Source: Spirochaetales bacterium (GTDB lineage Bacteria; Spirochaetota; Spirochaetia; DSM-2461). Taken from it: a stretch of 64,000 nt of DNA. Below, in pieces: positions 18,109 through 26,457 of the stretch; positions within the stretch are counted from its first letter, which is position 1; each line of letters opens with the position of its first letter. The stretch lies in the NCBI GenBank assembly GCA_028533045.1, contig JAQQAP010000037.1, forward strand, positions 62,001 through 126,000. Direction: 5' to 3'. The notes below the pieces were generated by a model. The model was given only the letters and a program-made list of their open reading frames with translations. It made no database searches and was not told the DNA's origin. The position numbers and the translations under genes were made by a program.

Positions 18109-19242
18109 ATTAAAAAAATAGCCCTAATCAGCAATACCGGATGGAGTTTGTTTAATTTTCGAAAAAATCTGATAGAAGCATTGGTCGAAAAGGGAAATGA
18201 CGTCATTGCTATTTCTCCTTCCGACGAATATACATCACAACTTCCTGTAAGACATATTCCCCTGGATATCAGCAGGAAGGGGATAAACCCCCTTGGTGAG
18301 TTAAAGCTTGTTAAGCAACTAAAAGAAATCTACCTTCAAGAAAAAGTAGATGTGGTTTTACACTTTACGACTAAGCCTAATGTCTGGGGTACCATCGCCG
18401 CGTCCTTAATCGGAAAGAAGAAACGACCTTTGGTTATTAATAATATAGCCGGTTTGGGTATTGTATTTGCCAAAAAAGGACCGGTTCGATTGATTCTCGA
18501 AAACCTTTATCGTTTTAGCCAATCCCGGGCAAATAAGGTTTTTTTCCAGAATCCCGATGACTATGGGCTATTCACGACGAAGGGACTTGTTCCTAAGGAT
18601 AAAACAGCCATTCTTCCCGGTTCAGGAGTGGATTTAAAGCGATTTCCCCACGTTCCTTTGGAAAAGAGGAAAGGATCGGAACTCTCTTTTATCATGTCTG
18701 CCCGTTTGCTTAAGGAGAAAGGGGTCGTGCAATATGTAGAGGCGGCTCGATCTCTTAAAAAAGAGTTTCCCCAATTATCATTCCTTCTCTTGGGAAAGGT
18801 CGACCCGGGTAATAAAACATCGGTGAGTCAAGCTGAATTGGATAGTTGGGTTAAAGAAGGAATTATTGAATGGATTTCCTGGTCTGACAATGTTTCCGAG
18901 CTACTCAGAAGAGCGGACTGTGTCGTCCTCCCTTCATTTTACAGGGAAGGAACTCCCCGTTCTCTTTTAGAAGGAATGGCCTTGGGAAGACCGATTATTA
19001 CGACCGATTCTCCCGGTTGCCGTGAGACAGTTGATCACGGTATAAATGGTTATATGGTAGAACCCCGTTCTACGGAAGCTCTTAAGAAAGCTCTTCGGGA
19101 CTTTATCAATCTATCTGAAGAGGAACGGGATTCAATGGCTTTCGCATCACGGAAAAAAGCGGAAGAAAAATATGACGAAAACATTGTTATTAATTGTTAC
19201 ATAAGTACAATTTTAGAATTAGAGGTAAATAGGAATGGTTAA
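18109..19242 (+). CDS. GT4 family glycosyltransferase with apparent ATT start
   Basis: This GT-B enzyme of about 377 aa resembles PglA/WbpT-like GT4 transferases. It has HFTTKPNVWGTIAASLIGKK, VINNIAGLG, the donor-domain start SFIMSARLLKEKGVVQYVEA and EX7E (EGTPRSLLE). The expected N-terminus (KKIALISNTGWSLFNFRKNL) lies in frame from 18112, but there is no ATG, GTG or TTG before it; the only close CTG is at 18088. AAAAAGGA at 18094-18101 is a strong Shine-Dalgarno seven nt before ATT 18109. A TTG at 18148 would delete the first beta strand. Either ATT is used, or one extra T after 18104 has shifted an original ATG (18102) out of frame. Confidence 0.8.
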   Translation: MKKIALISNTGWSLFNFRKNLIEALVEKGNDVIAISPSDEYTSQLPVRHIPLDISRKGINPLGELKLVKQLKEIYLQEKVDVVLHFTTKPNVWGTIAASLIGKKKRPLVINNIAGLGIVFAKKGPVRLILENLYRFSQSRANKVFFQNPDDYGLFTTKGLVPKDKTAILPGSGVDLKRFPHVPLEKRKGSELSFIMSARLLKEKGVVQYVEAARSLKKEFPQLSFLLLGKVDPGNKTSVSQAELDSWVKEGIIEWISWSDNVSELLRRADCVVLPSFYREGTPRSLLEGMALGRPIITTDSPGCRETVDHGINGYMVEPRSTEALKKALRDFINLSEEERDSMAFASRKKAEEKYDENIVINCYISTILELEVNRNG

Positions 19243-20035
19243 ACGAACTTTTATATTGGTATTATTGGCATTTACTTTGGCTCTTCATGGGCTTCCCACT
19301 TTTAATGAATTGGCGGTAAAGCTTGGAAGTGAAGATTTTGCCCATATTGAAAAAGAAGGTGATTGCCATCGTGAATCCTCTCCGGAAGAGGGACTTATTT
19401 GGTTACCCGATCATTACCTGGCTTCCAAAATGAAGAATATCTACCGTCAACTGGAGCCGGGGATGGCCGTTGAAATTGTCAATTTTATCCCTCTGGAAGA
19501 AGGAGTCTCATCGGACCCGGATTTTTTGCGTCAGGTTATGAATCAGTTTCTCAATGTGTCAGCTCAAAAGGGGATTCGTTACTACTCATCTTCAAGGAAA
19601 AAAGATCTGGTTCTTATCGAAGATTCCTTTACCGTAGAAGAATCGGGAGATAAAAAGGCTATAGAAGACTTCCAGTTCGATTCAGCCCCCGGTGTAGCCG
19701 ATGTGGTTATTTACCAGAAGGATGTGAATTTTGGGGGTAACTATTTTGATTATCACTGTGAGTTATTCGCAGATGGGGCTTTGCTCACAACTACCAACAG
19801 AACCAATCTTACGGTTATGAAGTTTTTCACTGTTGCCAAGCCCGATGAAAACATCATGGCCTACCTTGTTATCCCCTGCGAAGAGGGACTGTATGTTTAT
19901 ACCGGTGTATTTGTTGCCGATCCTCCCACTCAGGAAAAGATTCTGGGGGTGTCCGTTAATATTCAGGGCTTTTTTAGAAAAAGAGTGACAAAAATACTTG
20001 AATGGTTTAAGGAAAGCTTCGCATTTCAGAGTTAA
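19235..20035 (+). CDS. Secreted protein of unknown function (DUF6675-like)
   Basis: This 266-aa protein has an N-terminal signal peptide (MVKRTFILVLLAFTLALHG) and no further membrane segments, so it should be periplasmic or surface-exposed. The rest has alternating beta-type sequence and only a few cysteines. The overall look, with an N-terminal helical repeat and a beta-rich C-terminal half, reminds me of a family of exported proteins labelled DUF6675; I am unsure. It overlaps the preceding GT4 gene by 8 bp and is therefore part of the polysaccharide unit, which suggests an envelope role. Confidence 0.55.
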   Translation: MVKRTFILVLLAFTLALHGLPTFNELAVKLGSEDFAHIEKEGDCHRESSPEEGLIWLPDHYLASKMKNIYRQLEPGMAVEIVNFIPLEEGVSSDPDFLRQVMNQFLNVSAQKGIRYYSSSRKKDLVLIEDSFTVEESGDKKAIEDFQFDSAPGVADVVIYQKDVNFGGNYFDYHCELFADGALLTTTNRTNLTVMKFFTVAKPDENIMAYLVIPCEEGLYVYTGVFVADPPTQEKILGVSVNIQGFFRKRVTKILEWFKESFAFQS

Positions 20036-20056
20036 GTTTACATAGTTTAACAAAAA

Positions 20057-20073
20057 ATAAACAAAATGTTTAT
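20057..20073 (+). terminator. Possible AT-rich hairpin terminator
   Basis: ATAAACA (20057-20063) and TGTTTAT (20067-20073) form a perfect 7-bp stem with an AAA loop, followed by ATTTTCTT. It follows the secreted-protein gene by 21 bp. The stem is purely A/T-rich and therefore weak. A possible promoter TTAACA-N18-TATATT (20047-20076) overlaps it. Confidence 0.3.
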
Positions 20074-20079
20074 ATTTTC

Positions 20080-20117
20080 TTGATAGTCCGCCTATATTGT
20101 TGTGGTCGGACTATCAA
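20080..20117 (+). promoter_or_regulatory. 11-bp perfect inverted repeat just before a start codon
   Basis: TTGATAGTCCG (20080-20090) and CGGACTATCAA (20107-20117) are perfect inverted repeats with a 16-nt loop. They end 2 nt before ATG 20120. No T-run follows, so this is not a standard terminator. The hairpin would occupy the ribosome-binding region, where no Shine-Dalgarno is visible, or act as a protein-binding site. Confidence 0.55.
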
Positions 20118-20119
20118 AG

Positions 20120-21175
20120 ATGCACATAACTATACTAACATTATTTGACAGAATTTCTCTGTATCATACTTTGAGCCCTTTTCTTAAATATGGAAAGGGC
20201 CTCAAAATTACCTATACCGATTCTACAAAATACTGCCTTGAAAAAGATCGCAATGATACTCTTTTCATGGTCCGATACTTTCTTAAACCCGATTTTGTAG
20301 ATATTAAGCTTCTGGAAAAACTTAGAAATAAATACAAAAAGATCGTTTTTTTTAACGGTAATGCGGGGGGAGGAATCCATCGTCCGGAAGTCCTTCCCTA
20401 TGTTGACTTTTTTTTTAATAAATCCCTTTTTCTGGACAGAAGAATCTATGGCCGGGAACTTTATGGGGGCGAACTCTATTCTGATTATTATCATAAAAAA
20501 TATTCCATAGAAGACGGGGAAGAGAAAGTTACACCTCCTATTCTAAACCATGAGGATTTTGCCAAACTTCGCCTTTCCTGGAATGTAGGTATTGGTGAAT
20601 TTCCCCGCCATAAATATCGTCAACGTTTTGGTGTCGCCGCTGCCAGGATGGTAGGTATTCATGGGGCCCGTCTTTTTATGAGGGAGAATCGTTTAAAAGA
20701 ACCCCGTAATAGGGGTGAATATCCTATGAACGCCCGCCTGGGATACCAATCGCGGGAAAGCATTACCTATCAGCGCAGGCTTCATATGGAAAAATTGGAC
20801 AGTTTGGACGGTGTTCTAACGGGAAAGGTTAATCAAAAACAGTTCAACAGGGAAATTTACAATTCTCAAATCATTTACAGCCCTTTTGGTTGGGGTGAGC
20901 TATGCTTTAGGGATTTTGAAGCCCTTATGAGCGGCGCTTTGCTTATCAAACCGGATATGTCTCATCTTGAAACATGGCCGGATATCTTTATTCCTTTCGA
21001 AACCTATGTTCCCGTTCGATGGGATGGAGAGGATTTAGTAGAAACCTGTAAAAAATATCTTTCCAACAAAAAAGAACGAGACCGGATAACCCGCAATGGC
21101 TGGAATCACTATCTAAAACAGGAAGATCAGTTGCCTTTGCGGTTCAAAACCGCCATGGAAGAAGTACTATCATAG
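20120..21175 (+). CDS. Uncharacterised putative glycosyltransferase, paralogue 3 of 3
   Basis: This 351-aa protein aligns throughout with the product at 14281: DRISLYHTLSPFLKY, FFNGNAGGGIHRPEVLPYVD, SDYYHKKY, NARLGY, SPFGWGELCFRDFEA, MSHLETWPD and ETYVPVRWDGEDL. There is no signal or membrane segment. ATG 20120 is preferred to GTG 20102 because the family N-terminus begins there and the GTG lies within the loop of the inverted repeat. It is followed 10 bp later by a GT2 gene. As with its paralogues, the role is inferred. Confidence 0.55.
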   Translation: MHITILTLFDRISLYHTLSPFLKYGKGLKITYTDSTKYCLEKDRNDTLFMVRYFLKPDFVDIKLLEKLRNKYKKIVFFNGNAGGGIHRPEVLPYVDFFFNKSLFLDRRIYGRELYGGELYSDYYHKKYSIEDGEEKVTPPILNHEDFAKLRLSWNVGIGEFPRHKYRQRFGVAAARMVGIHGARLFMRENRLKEPRNRGEYPMNARLGYQSRESITYQRRLHMEKLDSLDGVLTGKVNQKQFNREIYNSQIIYSPFGWGELCFRDFEALMSGALLIKPDMSHLETWPDIFIPFETYVPVRWDGEDLVETCKKYLSNKKERDRITRNGWNHYLKQEDQLPLRFKTAMEEVLS

Positions 21176-21185
21176 GAGAATGAAT

Positions 21186-22025
21186 ATGCCCAGAGTAACC
21201 GTATTAACATCTGTCTATAACGGGGAGCCCTATATAGACAGGGCCGTTCCCAGTATCCTTAATCAGACCTATACCGATTTTGAATTTTTGATTGTAGACG
21301 ATGGATCTACCGATGGAACTGCCCCTTTTCTCGAAAAAGTAGAAAAAGAGGATCCCCGTGTCAGAGTTATCAGGAACGGTCGAATGGGCTTTTCCAAGGC
21401 TCTTAATTACGCTTTGGCCCAGGCTAAAGGGGAATATATTATACGTCAGGATTTTGACGATGTAAGTTATCCGGAAAGAATTGAAAAGCAGGTTGAATTT
21501 CTGGATGCTAATCCGGGAGTAGGCCTGGTGGGGACCTGGTATGTTTTGGAAGATCATAATCGGAATGAGAAATACATAAGAAAGTGGCCCACCGACCATG
21601 ACTCAATCAGGAAAACTATGTCAAAGGCCATTCCCTTTGCTCATACTCAAGTGGCACTGCGTAAAGAGGCTCTTGTTGCGGCGGGAGGTATTGCGGATGT
21701 GAAGAACATAACCGATCTGCGAACTTGGATAAGCGTAGGGAAACAGGGGTGGAAATTCGCCAATATACCGGAAGTCCTTGGGGTTCATTATGTCTATAAG
21801 GACAGCTTTTGGCATCAGAATTTCAAATACCATAGGCGTCAAAGGGAACTGGCATTTGTTCAGTGTAAAGCTATATTAGGGTTAAACCTGGGTGCTTGGC
21901 GTTTTATTTTCCCTTTGGCACGAATCTTTTACTCCTATATGCCCTTCTGCTTCAAAAAATGTCTAAGAAGATCTCTCACCAAAAGCCGTGAAGAAGACCT
22001 TCCTACTGCAAAAATTGCCAATTAG
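21186..22025 (+). CDS. GT2 family glycosyltransferase
   Basis: This 279-aa GT-A enzyme begins with VTVLTSVYNGEPYIDRAVPS and has LIVDDGSTDGT and the metal-binding QDFDD. It is a standard inverting GT2 that extends polysaccharide chains in the cytoplasm. Two in-frame ATGs exist; AGGAG at 21174-21178 sits 1 nt before ATG 21180 but 7 nt before ATG 21186, so the second is the start. The C-terminus is basic with one hydrophobic stretch that could contact the membrane. Confidence 0.88.
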   Translation: MPRVTVLTSVYNGEPYIDRAVPSILNQTYTDFEFLIVDDGSTDGTAPFLEKVEKEDPRVRVIRNGRMGFSKALNYALAQAKGEYIIRQDFDDVSYPERIEKQVEFLDANPGVGLVGTWYVLEDHNRNEKYIRKWPTDHDSIRKTMSKAIPFAHTQVALRKEALVAAGGIADVKNITDLRTWISVGKQGWKFANIPEVLGVHYVYKDSFWHQNFKYHRRQRELAFVQCKAILGLNLGAWRFIFPLARIFYSYMPFCFKKCLRRSLTKSREEDLPTAKIAN

Positions 22026-22027
22026 TT

Positions 22028-23221
22028 ATGGGAAAAAGAACAACCGTTTTATACGATCTTATTTCAACACAGCCTACGGGGAGCTCTCCTGTCAGCGGTG
22101 GAGGGAGCTATGCCAAACGGGTATATTTTAGGATAATTGAGCGACTGGACAAGTTTAATGAGGGAAACATAATCGCCGCACTGGCTTTGAGGGGCAGAGC
22201 TCTGGACCCGGTATTGTCGGGATTGTCCGATGAAAAGGGTATCACAATACACTTCATTGAAGATTCCGGAACCGAACTCTTGCCTTTTATCGAAAAACTC
22301 AAGGTAGATGTTTTTTATAGTGCCCTTCCTCTCAGATATAAGTCCCTCAAATTTCCCTCCCATGTAAAATTTATATTTACCATCCATGGTTTACGCCCCT
22401 TGGAGCTCCTTGGCGATAAGTATGAACCTCTTTTCTTTTATTCCCTCCGTTCCATCCTCAAATACGGGATCACACGTCTTTTCCCCAGAACGTACTTAAG
22501 AAAGAGGCATAACGACTTTCTGCAACTTCTCAATGCTGCAGAAAATTACCATGTAATTACCGTTTCTGAGCACTCCCATTATGCCTTACTCTCCGAATAT
22601 CCCACACTCAATCCTTCTTTAATCAGTACATTTTACTCCCCCGCAGAAATTCGGGATACCGAGCCGGATAATTCCGTCCTTGAGGAATATGAATTGGATG
22701 AGGAGGGCTATTTTATGCTGATTTGCGGCAACCGCTGGGCCAAGAATCCCTATCGGGCTCTTAAGGCTTTGGAAAATCTTTATGGTAAAGGACTATTAAA
22801 TAAAAAAGTCATAATAACCGGTAAGGGAAAGGCAAAATATCTCAAGGCTTATGAAGCTAGGGAGAATTTTATTGTTGCCGATTATCTTAGTATAGAAAAG
22901 CTGACGTCTCTCTATAAGAATGCCTATACCTTTATTTTTCCCACACTAAACGAGGGTTTTGGCTATCCTCCTTTGGAATGTATGAGGCAGGGGACTCCTG
23001 TTATCACAAGTCCCATAAATTCCTTACCGGAACTTTTGGGAGATGCTGTCCTATGGGCTAACCCTTACTCTGTTCAGGAGTTGGAAGGGCGTATATTAAG
23101 GTTGCAAAATGATTCTGAATTGCATTGTGAGCTTACAAAGAAAGGTTTAAATCGGGAAAAAAAGATTCGTGACAAGCAGATTCGGGATCTTGATGAACTG
23201 GTAAATCTTATTCTGGAGTAA
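22028..23221 (+). CDS. GT4 family glycosyltransferase
   Basis: This 397-aa GT-B protein has the donor-domain phrase FMLICGNRWAKNPYRALKAL and EX7E (EGFGYPPLE), then GTPVITSPINSLPELLGDA. The N-terminal acceptor domain begins with TTVLYDLISTQP and contains a Gly/Ser-rich loop. It starts 2 bp after the GT2 gene and is the last forward gene of the locus; its 3' end faces the convergent beta-helix lipoprotein gene 15 bp away. Confidence 0.85.
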   Translation: MGKRTTVLYDLISTQPTGSSPVSGGGSYAKRVYFRIIERLDKFNEGNIIAALALRGRALDPVLSGLSDEKGITIHFIEDSGTELLPFIEKLKVDVFYSALPLRYKSLKFPSHVKFIFTIHGLRPLELLGDKYEPLFFYSLRSILKYGITRLFPRTYLRKRHNDFLQLLNAAENYHVITVSEHSHYALLSEYPTLNPSLISTFYSPAEIRDTEPDNSVLEEYELDEEGYFMLICGNRWAKNPYRALKALENLYGKGLLNKKVIITGKGKAKYLKAYEARENFIVADYLSIEKLTSLYKNAYTFIFPTLNEGFGYPPLECMRQGTPVITSPINSLPELLGDAVLWANPYSVQELEGRILRLQNDSELHCELTKKGLNREKKIRDKQIRDLDELVNLILE

Positions 23222-23236
23222 CCTGGGCGGGAGTCT

Positions 23237-24265
23237 TTAATTTAGCTCAATGATTTCCAGTGATTTATTACGGGGAATCTTGTTAAAGGGGCTTCGGCCA
23301 AAATCATTATCTTTAAAGGTAACAGAACCGCGGGGCTTATTTTGGAGTTGGGTCAGATTTATGCCAATACCCAAAAGATTTTTCCGGCAATAATTCCCCT
23401 CGAAATAGAGGTCCAGAGGCCGTGTTGTCTCGTCAAATTGTTTGAGGTAAATATGGATTCCCGGTCCTCTGTTAGAAATAAAGTTCGAGTCTATCACCCG
23501 GCAATTAATCAGCCTTTCCGAAGGATTGTTCGGTTCAAAATCGATCCCCGCCTTGGGGAGTGTTCCACGGGTGTCCCGACATGTGACATTCTGGATAAGG
23601 AGATTTTCGGCAGAGATCACACTGATGCCCTGCCGTCTGTTATCGCTTATCAGACAGTCGCGTATAACCGTATCCAGGCAGTAATTGTTGGAGCCCATTG
23701 ATCTGGAAAGGCCCAGATAAATTCCGTCGCCCCCGGAAGAGGAGAGGGTAAGACCTTCGACAATAATCTTCTCTGTACTGCGCAGGCTTAAACAGTGCCG
23801 CCATTCGCTTTCCGGGTAGGGGAGATGGGAATAGTCCTTTTTGCGCATATAGAGGCCCTCGCCGGCGCCAAAACCCTTAAGGGTAATATTCTTTCTGTCC
23901 CTTACAGTTATGAGGCAGTCGTTTCGTCCTTGAAAACCCTCTTTTATCGCCTCTAACCGGGCGTCCGGTTCAAAAAGGATTGTCAGGTTATCCCGATTAA
24001 TAAAAAGGGGGCCCGTTGTCCATGGACCGGGTTGTGCCGGAATAATAAGAACGCCTATTTCAGAGTCCAGAAGGGACTGAATGTACTCTGTATTGTCCTC
24101 TTTATGAAGTTTAGGATCCAGCCGGGCTATAGATGATTCAGCCAGGTCTAAGAGATAGCCTTGATAGGCCGATTGAGCTTGCTCGTAAGTCATGAGTGAG
24201 GACTGACTGATTGAATGACATCCTGTTATGCCTATTATGGCCATGGTTAAGATAAAATATTTCAA
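23237..24265 (-). CDS. Lipoprotein with right-handed parallel beta-helix
   Basis: This 342-aa protein has a lipoprotein signal with the lipidated cysteine at residue 16 (IGITGC). Residues 100-320 contain repeated short beta segments such as DGIYLGLS, QGISVISAENLLIQNV and GPGIHIYL, typical of pectate-lyase-like helices. Such proteins bind or cleave polysaccharides at the cell surface. The start is TTG 24265, with AGGAGG nine nt upstream. It lies 22 bp after the Wzi-like gene and is cotranscribed with it, which suggests a role in exporting, holding or trimming the locus polysaccharide. Confidence 0.75.
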   Translation of the reverse strand: MKYFILTMAIIGITGCHSISQSSLMTYEQAQSAYQGYLLDLAESSIARLDPKLHKEDNTEYIQSLLDSEIGVLIIPAQPGPWTTGPLFINRDNLTILFEPDARLEAIKEGFQGRNDCLITVRDRKNITLKGFGAGEGLYMRKKDYSHLPYPESEWRHCLSLRSTEKIIVEGLTLSSSGGDGIYLGLSRSMGSNNYCLDTVIRDCLISDNRRQGISVISAENLLIQNVTCRDTRGTLPKAGIDFEPNNPSERLINCRVIDSNFISNRGPGIHIYLKQFDETTRPLDLYFEGNYCRKNLLGIGINLTQLQNKPRGSVTFKDNDFGRSPFNKIPRNKSLEIIELN

Positions 24266-24287
24266 TTTGCCAGTCCTCCTTGCCTTC

Positions 24288-25976
24288 TTACAAACTATAA
24301 CTCATAAAACAGTTCCATTCCACGCTATCCAGGGTTCCCGAATAGGTCTCGTCATCGTCGGACATGAAAAGGGCTTCCGGATTATCCTTTAGGTACAAGG
24401 CAACTCCCGCGCCAACAGAGAGCTGTTCGCTAAGTGTTTTTTCCCCGTCCAGGGCAAACTTCCACTCATATTCGGCATCTCCCGTGGGAGTCAGATTATC
24501 CAGGTCCGCATCGTCATTACCAAAGGGGTAGACCGTTTCAATGGTGTTTTCCCCGCTAATGGTGTAACGGACTTCTCCTGTCAGAGACCACTCCCGGGGA
24601 ACCTCATAGGCTCCATAGAGAGAGAAAACAATCGTATCGGGACCCTCCGAATAGCCCAGAGGTGTCTCTATTATATAACTTGTATCGGCCGAATAGAATT
24701 GGCCGTTGGTGGGGCGATTGTAATAATCGTCATAGGTATAGAGATAGGGAGAGGTATAAACGAATTCAAATCCTGAGTGAAAGTAGCCGGACTTGGCTCT
24801 GTGGGTTGATTCATAACCGGCCATAAATCCATAAGCCGCCGGTTCATCGGCGTTATCCGGGTACATTAGGCTTTCCGCAACAGATTGATATTGGTCCAGG
24901 CAGATTTGTGTATAGAAACGGTAGTTGGGGATGGTATAATCTACTTCCAGGCTGTGGTAAGAGTTGCCGTAGTTACCGGTGAACCAGTTATGGTAGAGCA
25001 TCATGGGATTGAAGTGATAAAGGGTTAGCTGAAAGTCTTCTCCCCCCATAATCAGTCCTTCCACAAATGATATGCGTAGTCTTTTGGAGGGATTGAATTC
25101 AAAGCGGTGGGCAACCAGGGATTTGCTCCCGGACCAGCCACCCGAATCGTAGCTTACGCCGCTGCTGTCTATTTCACCATCACCATCGGTGTCTATATCT
25201 TCAACTCCTACACGGGACTCCAAAGAGGCAAAAATATAGGTAAAGGTGAATTTATCCATAAGGGCGGCAAAGCGGAAATGATCTATATAGTCACTGTTGG
25301 GAGAGAGGAACATATTGCCCGTCCGGCCATTTCCCCAGTCTTCGGCAAATCGGCCTAAAGCCACATTCCACTGTTCTCCGCCGTAACTAACATAGGCCCG
25401 TTGGGGGAACATAAAGTCCATATCGTAGGCTTCGGAGGGGAGGTTGGTGTAATTATCCTCATTTTCCAGGTCTAAAACGGGTGTTTCACGCAAATTGATG
25501 CGGCTTTCCATATATAGATTGTCAAAATAGGAGATATGAAAGGGAATCTCCAACAAATTCTGATGATCCTGGGTCGCATATTCCACGGGATAAAGGTCGG
25601 GAACATCGCCTTCGGAGTAGAGGATTTCGTGGTCAAAATACTCCAGGGAGAGGGCCATATCCATTCTGAAGGCGAAACCTTCCCACTCCTTAGAAGGTTC
25701 AGGATTATTAAGCTGACTTAATTCGCCCATCAGCTGGAGGGAGGGCAATGAGAGTTTATCGGCGGGTAATCGGTCAAGAAGGTTATTAAGTTCGGCCCTG
25801 GTCCAGGGGCGGGCCAGTGTGGGAATGATCAACCCCGCTTCTTCGTAGAGAAGCTCTGTTAATTCATATAGTTCGTCGTCCAGGGGAATGAGTTCCTGAT
25901 CCCACTGGGCGCTGAGTGAAAGGTTTACTAAAAGGAGTAATACCGCTGAGATGATAGACAACTTTAATTGATTCAT
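24288..25976 (-). CDS. Wzi-like capsule assembly outer-membrane beta-barrel
   Basis: This 562-aa protein has a signal peptide (NQLKLSIISAVLLLLVNLSL, cleavage near SLSA|QW), an N-terminal helical part with ARPWTRAELNNLL, and a long barrel-type region of alternating aromatic strands. The phrase ALGRFAEDWGNGRTGNMFLS matches the capsule assembly Wzi family. Wzi-type proteins anchor capsular polysaccharide to the outer membrane. A calcium-loop-like DIDTDGDGEID lies in a predicted loop. ATG 25976 is chosen at the signal peptide; no Shine-Dalgarno precedes it and a TATAAT box ends 6 nt upstream, so the mRNA may be leaderless. Confidence 0.75.
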   Translation of the reverse strand: MNQLKLSIISAVLLLLVNLSLSAQWDQELIPLDDELYELTELLYEEAGLIIPTLARPWTRAELNNLLDRLPADKLSLPSLQLMGELSQLNNPEPSKEWEGFAFRMDMALSLEYFDHEILYSEGDVPDLYPVEYATQDHQNLLEIPFHISYFDNLYMESRINLRETPVLDLENEDNYTNLPSEAYDMDFMFPQRAYVSYGGEQWNVALGRFAEDWGNGRTGNMFLSPNSDYIDHFRFAALMDKFTFTYIFASLESRVGVEDIDTDGDGEIDSSGVSYDSGGWSGSKSLVAHRFEFNPSKRLRISFVEGLIMGGEDFQLTLYHFNPMMLYHNWFTGNYGNSYHSLEVDYTIPNYRFYTQICLDQYQSVAESLMYPDNADEPAAYGFMAGYESTHRAKSGYFHSGFEFVYTSPYLYTYDDYYNRPTNGQFYSADTSYIIETPLGYSEGPDTIVFSLYGAYEVPREWSLTGEVRYTISGENTIETVYPFGNDDADLDNLTPTGDAEYEWKFALDGEKTLSEQLSVGAGVALYLKDNPEALFMSDDDETYSGTLDSVEWNCFMSYSL

Positions 25977-25998
25977 GGGGCGATTATAGTCTATAATC
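25968..25998. promoter_or_regulatory. Palindromic divergent promoter (rnhA / Wzi-like gene)
   Basis: GATTATAG-T-CTATAATC at 25982-25998 is a perfect 17-bp palindrome containing a TATAAT box on each strand (forward 25992-25997, reverse 25988-25983). The forward box has TTGATT (25968-25973) 18 bp upstream and ATG 26005 seven nt downstream. The reverse box has ATG 25976 six nt downstream, with only a weak -35. Both starts lack a Shine-Dalgarno, so both messages may be leaderless. Confidence 0.6.
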
Positions 25999-26004
25999 CA
26001 CAAA

Positions 26005-26457
26005 ATGAACATAAACAAGACTATAATTTACACCGACGGCGGCTGTACCGGTAACCCCGGTCCCGGCGGTTGGGCTGCCGTTATTCTCACCGAAGGGAAA
26101 GAGTACCGTCTTTCCGGGGGAGAGCCGTCCACCACTAACAATAAAATGGAGCTGAATGCGGTTATTCAGGCTCTGAAATTTCTCCTGGCTAACGATATTC
26201 CCCGGGCGAGTATTGAGATGCATACCGACTCCCAATATGTCCAGAAGGGAATCACCCAGTGGGTCGACGGCTGGATTAAGAAAGGTTGGGTAACTGCGGC
26301 CAAGAAGCCTGTAAAGAATAAAGAGTACTGGCAGGAGCTCAAAGGCTTGGACGATGAACTCAAGCCGGAATGGAACTGGGTCAAAGCCCATGCGGGTAAC
26401 CATTATAATGAAGAGTGCGACTCCATGGTGGAAGCGGAGCGTTTGAAGTTTAAATAG
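26005..26457 (+). CDS. rnhA: Ribonuclease HI
   Basis: This 150-aa enzyme cleaves the RNA strand of RNA-DNA hybrids. The four catalytic acids are present: Asp11 (YTDGG), Glu49 (NNKMEL), Asp75 (HTDSQY) and Asp139 (EECDS), with the conserved His129 in the KAHAGN loop. The basic handle region (about residues 80-105) is present. No Shine-Dalgarno precedes ATG 26005 and a TATAAT lies 7 nt upstream, indicating a leaderless transcript. The 3' end overlaps the convergent HAD gene by 8 bp. Confidence 0.95.
   Translation: MNINKTIIYTDGGCTGNPGPGGWAAVILTEGKEYRLSGGEPSTTNNKMELNAVIQALKFLLANDIPRASIEMHTDSQYVQKGITQWVDGWIKKGWVTAAKKPVKNKEYWQELKGLDDELKPEWNWVKAHAGNHYNEECDSMVEAERLKFK

Noticed and set aside
18148-18150. 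TTG as start of the GT4 gene
   Set aside because: It would remove the conserved first beta strand and has no Shine-Dalgarno, whereas ATT 18109 has one seven nt upstream.
20057-20117. The two nearby hairpins as one mobile-element end
   Set aside because: No transposase, no second copy and no flanking duplication are visible in the window.
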